From contig NC_134953.1 of the NCBI RefSeq assembly GCF_965638725.1, positions 8,145,001 through 8,209,000 of the forward strand: DNA of 64,000 nt, read 5' to 3'. The stretch comes from Aptenodytes patagonicus (taxonomy: Eukaryota; Chordata; Aves; Sphenisciformes; Spheniscidae). Every line of letters starts with the position of its first letter. Within the stretch, counting starts at the first letter, position 1. The notes beneath the pieces are model-generated. The model was not told the origin of the DNA. It did no database searches and saw nothing but the letters and a program-made list of their open reading frames with translations. This document shows positions 53,671-64,000 of the stretch, piece by piece. The position numbers and the translations under genes are program-made.

Positions 53671-56600
53671 CACTGAAAAAAAAATTGTCCTGCTTTCCAA
53701 CCATTACATAACTACAACTTTTTTGGGTTTTTTTTTAGTCACATTGGAAAACTTGCACACCCAGGTGTAAAACTAACAGGGCATGTAATAGAAAGACAGA
53801 TAAGAGACTGGCTTAAAACTACACAGGCAAAAATCCTCCACGTTCAAAGGTGACGAGATAGGTACAAGAAATGTGGCCTATCCCAGTCTAAAGAGGCAAT
53901 ATTATTTGTATATAACCAAACCACCGGGAGAAATCATGCACCATTCTAAATAAAACTAAACAACTTCTTAGCCGTCCCCTTTTCTTTCTGTTTGGAAGGA
54001 AGATGTGTCTAGGCATACCTACTCCATACCCTGAGAACACATTCACCGCATTCTTAGAATTCAGGCATTTAAAAAATTTCTCCTATGCTACGGTTTGGAG
54101 AGACGTTTGTCTGGCACTGCTGCATATTTCTTTTAAAATGTATTCCTAGTGTTTATAACACAAATGCTGAACAATTTCTAGGATAATGAAGTGTTAAGAT
54201 AGATTTTAGATCATCCGAGAGTTCAAGCATAGCAGAGGATGGACGTACAGACATGCTGCTTTATTAGAGCCACAAAGAGCTCCATCTCTCTGAGCTGGGA
54301 GTGGAGAGGAATGGTGGTGTTCCTGAGGTGGTAAGCTAACAGGGATAATCTGGACAGTCATAAGCACGCGACACATGAAGGCTGATCCTTGGATCCTGTC
54401 ACTGTCCCTCCACATTTTCACAGCAGATTCCATTATAGTAAAACAATAAATAAAACAAGGGTAACATCTTAAAGGTTTTTACCAAAATAGAGGACCCCCA
54501 TCTTTTACACCTGATGCTTTGGTTTAAATACGCACATGACTACTTTGGGTTAAATATTCACAAGCATAAAGTGAAAATTGACATTTACTCAGCATATGCT
54601 TCACGTAGGCTTTGCCCAAGCACCCAGAAAAAGCAATTTTATCATCTAAGTGGCTATGGTCAAAGAGCAGAAAGCTTAGTACATTGTAAGATTAAAAAAG
54701 GGCAAATTTTGCAAATTTGTATTTTTATGGAGGAACAGGAAGAAATACTTTTTATATGGGTACCTGTATATAAATATGTTTTCAAAACTAGCCTAGACAG
54801 TATGCATCGACCTAGGAAAAATGTCAAGAACTATTCTAATGACCACAACGTCATTGTCTATGTGGCCTAGAAGGCTAAGTGGGCCTTAACTTTGTTTCAA
54901 AAAGTTATCTTGCATTAGCTAGACATATCACATGTGACGTAAAACTAAGTATGAGCAACCATTGCTAAAAATGACTGGCTTTCAGATACAGTGTGATGTG
55001 GAGGCTTGAAAAGCCTGTGTTGGGGAAAATGGATGGTATGTGTTCGCAGACAGGCTCAGAGGTGCAGGTTGTGGAAAAATTCAGTGTCACTCGCTTCGTC
55101 AGTGTCAGTTACAACCGGAACCAAAGATAAATCTTCAGAACAAAGACCTGTAAGTAATGACGCGCAAAATATGTATTTCTTATAAATAACGTCACTGATG
55201 ACTGGCAACCAAGCAGACCTCTGTCACTTGATGGGTATTCACAGCAGGTCACAGGCCAACAGTTCAATTAACCCAGCAACAGATTAAGGAAGTCATAAAC
55301 ATTAAGAGGCTAGCTAGGACTTATATAGAGAAATAGCACATGGTTCATTGATCATAAGGAGTGATCACAAGAAAGAGTCCTTTCAGAGAGAGAAGTGAGC
55401 CTTTGCTCCATTTTTGTCACGTAGAGATAAATTTTCTAGAAGGATGTTTTCAGACCCAGGAGGAAAGTCTCTAGTCTTCCACGTTAACTCACACGATTCA
55501 AGCAGAAAATAGAACCTTAAGAAATAGAATATAACACAGACCTACAATTCGATTCAATATATTTTAACAGACATTTAAACTCCACATTTCCAGCTGCATT
55601 TTTATGAAAACTTAGGTACACACTACATATTTTAAGTTTATGCATGCAGTAAAAAAATTTGCCTTGAATCAAGTTGAATATTTTTTCCTGAAATAGCTTG
55701 CCACATTCTAGAAAATTATTGGAACGTATTTTAAATCATATTGTTTTATATTGGTTGTCTACAAATGTATTATCAAGGTGAACATCAACAGCTTAGTAAT
55801 GCTTCCTAAGTGACACTGAAGTTGGAGTATCGCAGTCCTCCGCTATGTCCAGGGTTCTCCGTGTGTGACTCCACACACTTTTGCCTGACAGGAACCATGA
55901 AATGTTTTTGATGCTTCAGTTACTAGATATCTGACTTAGCGCATTTCAGAAGTTTACAAAACCAGAAGCTTTCCTTTCTGTGGTGTATTTGCACTAAATC
56001 TGGCTCCTCATGTGTCCTTTGTTTTCAGTCCCGTGTGCCAAACTGCTTTAAGTTACCCCACCCCAGGTATCCCTGTGGAAAGGATTTAAAAAAATTCTCT
56101 TATTTTACTTCAACACTTCCATTCTCCTTGAAGGCAGCCTTGGAGATTCAACCAAGCCAGACTAATTATAGTTCTGAGTCAGGCTTGAACTGTGGTGCTT
56201 GCTTTATCAGTACAGACTCTCTCTATTTCCCCTGGTAATAGGGATAAAATTTAAGGGGTTTTTTTTTATGAATGAAATAGAAAGCTACTAATTAGAATAA
56301 CCTAGATATATGGCTACAAATGGGATATATTAATTTCCTCAGAGATTAAAAAAAAAGATTATGCTGTACCAAGGTTGCAAATAACAGCAGTAATAGAGAT
56401 TCAGCTATGCAGGAAGTCTCACGGTTGGTGTTTGCAATCCTGCGTTTCCAGTGTTATTAAATCAGTCGGTACCTAAAAGTCATCCTTCAATACGTTAGGT
56501 TCATCCACCGAGATTAGATATTCATCGGAGAAAGCTGTAATGAGATCAGGAGATAATCATGTAAGATTATACACTACACTAAAAAAGAAGTTACAGAATG

Positions 56601-57212
56601 GCAAAGATTTGAGATGCTTGTACGTGGAGATCTCTCTTCTGCTTGGCCACGGGAAATTGGTCCATCAAGCAGCAGCCTAACGTGCCTCAGCTTGATGACA
56701 TCAATATCATCCAGGGTTATGCCATCACTGAAAATTCACCCAGCAGCAGTAAACAGAAACATCTACACTTTGGAAATGTGAACTCCATCCAACAAGAAGT
56801 TAATGGGTTTTTCAAACTCTTTTAAGCCAGGAAGGGCAGAATAATCTACCCTTTGACAAACAAACCCTGTGAAATCCAAGCTTTTTGATAGTATCTCGGT
56901 TTGGGACAAAGCAGTAACAAAACCCAAAACAAAAATCCTAAAGTAAAGACGACTCTTGCATTAATAAAACTGCAGTTTCAGGCTGTATACCCACCAACAC
57001 AGTCCAGGACGACTGATTCAGTGGTACGATGGACTTCTGAACTTTGTGCCATTATATGGCTGTTAACATTTGTTCAGTACTACAGCGTAAGATTAACTGC
57101 ACTAAGTGCCAAATACGGCATGGGTCATATTGTGTACAACTTCACCCCATCCTGGGGGATCTCAGCCGAGCTGTGGTCCTTCCCGTGAGGGATACATTCT
57201 GCCTCCAGGCTT
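53671..57212. other. Intergenic sequence
   Basis: AT-rich, with no gene or repeat family recognised. Confidence 0.45.
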
Positions 57213-57899
57213 TCATGCTTCCAAAAGCACTTTCAATATACTCGGCAGCTTTCTTCTGACACAGGCTGCAGTTAAAGTAGTGTGAAGCGACGCTGTGGAT
57301 GCTTCCTGATGCATCTGCCTCCCTGCCTTTGCTCTGCAGTATACGATATGCCAATCAGTATACAGCCTTGCCTTCTCCATGCTTCGATGACTGGCACTGC
57401 CAGCAGCTCTTGAGGTTTTTGTGAGCTGGCTTATGTAGACTGCTACAAGAACAATTGTGTACATGTTGTTTTTCTCTTTTCTTTTTGTAGTTTTGCTCAG
57501 CTGTTCATTGCAGGCACAAACAGGCAGTTTTACTAGCAGCATGTTTATTTTCTTTGACTGCAGTTCTGGTTTCTTACTGCTCCGAGAATTTATATATAGG
57601 AGACTATGATTTGAAGATACTTTAGCAGTTTTAAATAAGCTCTCTGAGAAGCCAGATGCAGTATAATAGGTTTGTCTGATTAAGCCCATCGCAATCTTTA
57701 GCATGCCTGGGACTACTTCTGTGCTTTCATTTTCCAGGAGGATGAATTTCAAACGTGCTTCAAAAATCCTCTGAACTGGATACAGATGTTCTAGTGACAA
57801 AAGCCAGTGCTCAGTAATCTTAATGCACAAGCATACTTCTTCTGGCAGGATCCTGGCACTCCAGCTGTTACTCCCATCTGCTGGCCGGCTGCTTTCCAT
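57213..57899 (-). other. Unassigned 228-codon open reading frame
   Basis: The frame runs from an ATG at 57899 to a stop at about 57213. An in-frame TGA two codons upstream closes it on the 5' side. The predicted protein has no signal peptide, no clear membrane segment beyond a short hydrophobic stretch (YTIVLVAVYI), and no domain I recognise. It lacks the GC bias that explains the other long frames in the window, which makes its length somewhat surprising. It may be a chance frame, part of a non-coding transcript, or an old pseudogene. Confidence 0.2.
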
Positions 57900-60800
57900 T
57901 AATCACTTCTGGCAGAAGAAAAGGCCTTCCAAAAATCTTTCACCTTTGGCCTATACTCAAGCAGCAAAAAGGATGTTGCAGCATATAAGGCTTGTGCCAG
58001 AAGGGATCTTCAGCCTAACGGAGAGCACGGTTCTGAGTTTTTTGCCATGAGATTCCCCACAGGTCCATCCTGGAAGACTCGGCAGCCTTGTCAGCCACAC
58101 CACATCTTTGGTTTCTGTATCTAAATAGGGTGTTAGTCCTTGGTTACCCTGCCTGTGTTTGTAGCTAGCTGACAAGTTAGTTCATGCCTAGCAGAGATCT
58201 AGCAAGACAGCATCACAGGGATGATGATTAGAAGACAGATAATGCGGCACAAGCTTTTTAAGACTTCTGTGGTTGAGGGGGGGAAAAAAGGAGGAAAGGG
58301 AATCAAGAAAATATGGATGTGAATACAAGTCAACTTCAGCCCTTTCTTCCCTGCATTTGGCAACATTAATGTACAGAAATCCTTAGACAAAACTGAATTC
58401 CTCTTAGTGACCTAAAGAGGAGAAAACTTTTCAAGAACACTACATTTCACTCAACATTAAGATTAAATGTTTAAGAAAGTCAACGCACTCGATTAAGGAA
58501 CCCAAACTACCTTTATTCTGCTTCTGATAAATGCCCTCAGAAACACTGATGAGCTTATTTGTCTGTCAGTGCTCTCTCATTAAGCTCCCTCATTTCTTAC
58601 CAAGGGAGGTAAGAAAGCCTCCTTCCTAAGCCAGCATCTTTCTTACCTTTCTCAGGATGAATTCTCACAGTTCTTCCACTGCTAGATTGGAGTTTGGGAT
58701 ACCGGGGATCTGCATCCCAACCACCTACTGCCTCGGGATTCAACTGGGTTTAAATTCCCACATCTTATACTTCTAGAGACTGGGGACAAGTGCTTCCTCT
58801 TAAGAGCTGAAACAATGAATGATATTGAAAATATATATATGCATTTAGTCTGATGTGGGGAATTTCTTAAGATCAAGTTAGAGAGCTAAGCCAGTTTCCT
58901 TAGGGTTCCTTAGTCTTTGTGCAACTCTAGGTGTAAACTCTTCCTGCATCTGATGTGGTAGCATTTATTAGTATTGAATTAGTTGTCATTGGACTTTGAA
59001 CACCCAGACGGGATGTGAATACGTACACCAGCTAGCCAAAGGTAAGCCCAGGCTACTGTCTTCTCATGGGTAATGTGCTCACCACACCACGTGCTGGCAG
59101 GGAAGATCCTGTGACTTCCTTTCGTGCTTCAGTGATCGGGGCTATACTATCATTCCTTGCCAGTTCCCCCATGCCGCAGGAAAAGTGGAGGGGGAATTCG
59201 TGCATATAAATAGTATGTGGAAAATCAAGGACAAATCAATAGCCGTCAGATGATATAGTCTATATCCCCACTGAAAAACCAAAATGAAAATGACGCAAGT
59301 TGTGAACCATCCATCAACCACGCCAGCCAGCGCAGGTTTGAATTTAACTCGGATGCATTTGGACATAGTAGAGCTAATGCCCAAGTAGGAGCCTGACTAT
59401 GGATTTAGCTGCTGGTGTACCTCTGCCTGGTGGGCAACTATTCCTGGAATAAAATAAGTTAATTCTGGCATATAAACCCCAGTCCGCTCCTGGTCAGTGT
59501 GCACACCACATCAGCGGGAGCAGCGCTGCCGTAACTCAGTTACGCCATCACACCAGCCCGTCCCCGCTTTGACGATCTGAGTCTGAAGCAGCACTGGGAC
59601 AGAGATGGCACCCGAGTGGTCTTTCATGTTGCCAGCTGGCCAGAAGCAGACACCAGCCTCCTGCTAAAGCTCTGGTTTTCAATTACTGCAACCCACAGCT
59701 TGGAGAAACAGCCTGATTCAGAGAAAACCAGGACAACTAAGCAGAAGACCACCTTTGTGAAGGAGTCTTCTCAGGAATGGCCAGAGGCCTTCAGCAAGGC
59801 CTACGTTTAGCAGAGCCCATTGCAAAGCACTCTCCCTCTTCCTCTGATGCCTCCTCTTGCTTATTTAATGCAGCCTGTGATAAAGCAAACACTTTTCTAG
59901 GTATTTCCAGACTCATGATGGACGGCTTGCCATTGTCACACGAGGGGCTGTTACGTCCCTCAGCGTTAGCGAAGGGGACTATTTTTAGTAGGCAGGACAG
60001 AAACGGAGGTAGAGCCTTCGGCTGAGTACACCACAACCCTTTGTTACTCACAGATTGAGTCACTTTTTGGCACTCATTAAAGCATTTGGCTAACAAACTC
60101 TGTTTGCTTTCCCCTTCAGAAACACCAGTATCAGCAAGCAGTTCCCCCCGTAACACAGTGGAGTATGTATGTATGTAGTACAGCGAGGAGCAGGAGAGCA
60201 CACCTTGCAGGGTCATTCATCAGGCCACTGTTAACTGAGGTGACATCCCCCAGAGTCAAGTTAGTATCTCGCAAGAGAAAAGGCAGAGCTCGCTAAGATA
60301 CACTGAAACCTACCGAGAAGCAAAATAAGGGCTGCAAGAATCTAGGCCTAATTTGGGCATCGACTACAATTTAATTTGGCTGGAGCCTGGTGCAAAATAA
60401 CATTCGCGGTTTTACAGAAGCCGGAGCTAGTGCTTTATGTTTTTATTGCCTTCTCTCTCCGTAGCTTTGGCTCTTGTTTCTAGGTCAAACTGTCATTTCG
60501 TGCAAACAATTCAAGCGTGCCTCCGAAGGCCTCTTGGAGCACAGCGCTGCCGTCACCCTGCTCCTCAGGCAGGACCTACCCTTCCCTGCTTCCCGCCGCA
60601 ACACGAAGCACAGCTTGTGCTTACCTTGCAGCACAGGAGGACGAGGAGAACGTCACTCACCTTATTTCTGGCAGAAGCATGCACAAAATAGTTTTTGTGC
60701 TGTGTAACAGCTTTATGCATGTGTAAACAACAGCCGTATCAAGTTATTGTTCCATACATATTCAATATTACAAGCCTCCCCCCAATGTTAAAAAAAAAAC

Positions 60801-63530
60801 AAACCCTGAAGAATCTTTTAAAAAGTCCCATTAGGATACAGAAGTCTTAACTTCTTAGCTTTGCCAAAAAAACCCCCCACAAAACCCTAACATCATGAAA
60901 TAATTTGAATCCAAACTTAAGCTCTGGAGGGGGGCTTTGCGGTGTGACTGTAACGAAGTTACAAAAGCCAGCAAAATTGCGGGTTACAGTTTTATCAGCC
61001 CCTTTCAGTGCCTCCATTCGTACACCAGAGAGATTAGCAGACACAGTCACCTCTTGAGTATTTTTTGGTAATCCCCCGAGCTTCATTCTCCACTCTCCTT
61101 CACAGTATTTGTGAAATGAATTGCTTTTTCCTACATTTACTGAAGACCCTTCTTCAGTGCTACAGTAAGAAGAGCAAACTTCTTGCCTGCTGCCGTCTCC
61201 TCTTCCTCTCTGCCCCTTTCTTTTTAGGGCTGTTGCTTCCAATTATAGTATTTGAGAATCTACCAGTGATCAAGACACAGATTCAGTTTTGAGGACTTAA
61301 TCTAGCAGAATAAGGGGAAAAAGAAGTTAATTGCTTTTTATATTTAAATTCAGTGATGCTTCTTTGAAAATAAGCATTCCCTATCTCCTTTCAAATTGAT
61401 CTTGCTTGCTGTGGTATGCTAGAGATTAGAGCTTGAAAAGATCCTTTTTAGAAACTAATGACACTGTTAGAAAAACCCCTGTTACTGAATTGGCTGCCCA
61501 TATTTTGCACAATTCAAATGACTACTATGAATAGTCCAGTGAGTACCTATCCCAGTATCAAACTTCAGTACAGTTTTGACAGCAACAGTAATTATTTTAG
61601 TATTTGGCAGCTTTTCGGCAATCCAGAGAGAACCAGTAATTTCACCAGAGTGTCATAGATCAGTGCCAAAATAAAAAGCAAACCAGTCATAGATAGCAGC
61701 AGACTTAAGACCGTAGCTGTAACCTTTAATTACTACATCACCCGGAACAGTTATTTCTCCAGAAATAGTTTGAAGTATATGCACATACTTGTAACGGATT
61801 CACGTAGTATGTGCCAGCTATATTTTGTCAGCATTACTGATTCCCATACTGGAGGAAGAACTCGTAACGCCAACCTTATTCTCACACCCATGCTTTAAGA
61901 ACTCAATTTCAGTCAGTCCGAATTTAGTTGTGAAAATAGGCCCAGTCTTTGTGAACTACTTTGGCAGCTCTATGAAAGGCCAAGATTAACGATCGAATAT
62001 AAATTTTGAATGATGAACAGTAAATGAGACTGGCACCTGCACATTTAATAGATAAGAATAAACTGCTTCCTTGCAGCCGACAAGTTCACTGAAGAAAAAG
62101 ATGGGATGCAATGATACAATTAAACAGTTTGCAGATACTAAAGGTATTTTAACCAGGAGAGTAGTTTCTCTTCTGTACCTCATTTCCTTATGACAGTTTT
62201 GAAAATAAATCTGAACAAAATGGCCTGAGGAGGACAATCTGAAGCTGATGCTCCTCAAATTCTATCAAATAAGAGCGTAGGCTAGTGAGGGGTATTTCAC
62301 CCGCATTTTTAACACCAAGCTTAAGTCCATCTGCACAGATTCTGTGTTATTTCTTCTCATTACAGATAACAGCAGCTATTTCTCTTTCTCGCTCTGGTTG
62401 TAGGAGTAACACAGAGAAGAACAAGTTACTGTGGAGGGGAAAGACTTTTTTTATTCAAAGTTCACATCTCTAAGCAGTATTGTAACGTAGTCTGGGAAGC
62501 AGGCGGTTATTTTCCCTGGAAGTTTTCCCAATCTGTATTTACAACGCACAAAGCACTTCCTTATTTAAAGTTGCTTAGAACACAACCTACTGCTTCCCAG
62601 AATATTAGACCAAAGGCCACAGTAACTATTCTGCAACCGGTACACTGAACCTTACTGCTTTTGCTTCCCCTTCTTCCTTGTAATTTTTTTTTTTTTTTTG
62701 AGAAAGGTGTATTGCCACATCCATTTTCCTTTTTGAATCTGGTCTTTAACAACTGTTTTTAAAAATAAAAAAAAATCACACTGAGAAAAGCTTCATATTC
62801 AGGATTCTTTCTCTAAATTATCAGATTATCAAGATTTTATAATTCGGAGGGATGTAAATGAAAACTTTCTAACGGTTCAGTACGTTACGTTTACCTGGCT
62901 CACACTAATCGGAGACTGTTTTAGCTGGATTAAGGTCACAAAATATACTTCAAAATTGCCATTTACAAATATGAACATACAACTCCAGTGCACACAGCGT
63001 ATCTGGTATACTGTTTAAGTTTCTCCATAGGAATGAGCGTACATCCTTTCATGTACCACATGACTGAAATCCGTGACTGAAAGTAATAACAGGCCTAACA
63101 TACAAACCCATTAGAAGAGTATGTCAGTTTTCAGAAGTTAACTTTACTCTTTCACAGTTTTTCCAACAGTTTTTATACTGACTGTTGATTTACTGTAACG
63201 CTATTCACCACCATACCTAGAGACATTAAAGTTACTTCAGCTGAAGAGAGTCTTTGAAAGCCCTCGTCATACTGCACTGAGATCTTACAAGATGGAATGC
63301 ATTTTCCAACTTTTTAATAACAAAAATATTTAAGTGATTTGCCAAAACAATTTACAACTGGCAAAAACGTCAGGCACACTGATACATGCGTTACGTAGCA
63401 TGCATTTTCACACCAGCAGAACATAGCTTTGGGGAAAAACAACTCTAAAACCTAGATTACTCAGGTATACTTTTATGGTCACAACGCTGAGAGAGATAAC
63501 GAGCCATCATTTTACGTATGAAGTAAATCA
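57900..63530. other. Intergenic sequence
   Basis: No exon of SAMD8, the expected next gene, was found. Several short open frames on both strands have no recognisable content. Confidence 0.45.
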
Positions 63531-64000
63531 AACATTTGTCATCTTTCAAATATTTTATTTTAGTACTTTTAAATATGTTTTAATACAACAAAGATATAAA
63601 ACAATATATTAATTCAATCTGAGTTTAGAATCAAAACAGTATTTACTTATTTACAGTACTCACTTTAAACTTCACTGGCACACCTTCTAGCCATTAGGTA
63701 ATACTATTTTCTCTGTCGGAACAAAACTGAAGCAACTGTTCAGTGTGAAAAGTCATGTTTCTGCTTATGTTAAGTACCATGTACGATGCAACTTGTGGTT
63801 TCTCGCATTTGACAAATTTCTCCTATTTGACAAAACTGAACTGAAAGAGCAAAACTAAGTTACAGTTAGTCTGTCTAACTATGCAGTCACTGGGCTAACA
63901 GGTCAGGTTATCGTGCTCCACATTTATCATCTTAAGTTCTTACATACCTATTACAAACTGGCTTTAAAAATGTGCATGTCACTGAATTACGTACATAATA
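63531..64000 (-). other. Possible 3' untranslated region of the next gene
   Basis: An AT-rich block on the minus strand contains AATAAA at 63554-63559, with further A/T-rich 3'-UTR-like texture to the window edge. By recalled synteny SAMD8 should end near here on this strand. This is inference; no coding sequence is present to confirm it. Confidence 0.2.

Noticed and set aside
55000..64000. Coding exons of SAMD8
   Set aside because: Expected from synteny but no segment encodes recognisable SAMD8 sequence.

Overview
This is vertebrate nuclear DNA, most likely from a bird. It carries two intron-split protein-coding genes that I could reconstruct exon by exon, three CpG islands, and a small number of very old LINE and SINE remnants. 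Everything else reads as non-coding. The bird assignment rests on VDAC2 residues that match avian VDAC2 as I remember it, on compact introns, and on the low load of recent repeats. A non-avian reptile cannot be excluded from sequence alone.

Layout. Bases 1-11,100 are intergenic or intronic DNA without a recognisable gene. They hold a ~140 bp repeat present twice (near 1.35 kb and 3.65 kb), an L2-type LINE fragment (about 7.15-7.87 kb) and a 55 bp tandem duplication (8.2 kb). A CpG island (11.1-12.25 kb) contains exon 1 of COMTD1, which runs on the + strand over 11,659-18,179 in seven coding exons (260 aa), with a poly(A) signal at 18,395. Bases 18.4-33.3 kb separate the two genes. This interval has MIR-like SINE pieces and an unexplained CpG island at 29.0-29.6 kb with strong splice donors on both strands. 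VDAC2 lies on the - strand (45,543 down to 34,309). Its canonical 283-aa protein is encoded by eight exons, and a further 5' exon in a third CpG island (45.7-47.15 kb) adds 13 in-frame residues. Bases 47.2-64 kb hold a CR1/L3-type LINE fragment, a MIR-like piece and an unassigned 228-codon open frame, but no exon I could identify.

Biology. COMTD1 is a predicted membrane-anchored, SAM-dependent O-methyltransferase of the caffeoyl-CoA/catechol OMT fold. VDAC2 is the outer-mitochondrial-membrane voltage-dependent anion channel. They sit tail to tail, as in the human 10q22 order SAMD8-VDAC2-COMTD1-ZNF503 (recalled, not searched), so SAMD8 would be expected beyond the right edge and ZNF503 beyond the left. 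There is no operon-like link; both products are associated with mitochondria, but the adjacency is simply conserved synteny.

The points most worth following up are the bird VDAC2 N-terminal extension, a possible 6-nt microexon in the same intron, and the orphan CpG island with a near-consensus CTCF site between the two genes. I found no phage, viral, CRISPR or tRNA features.
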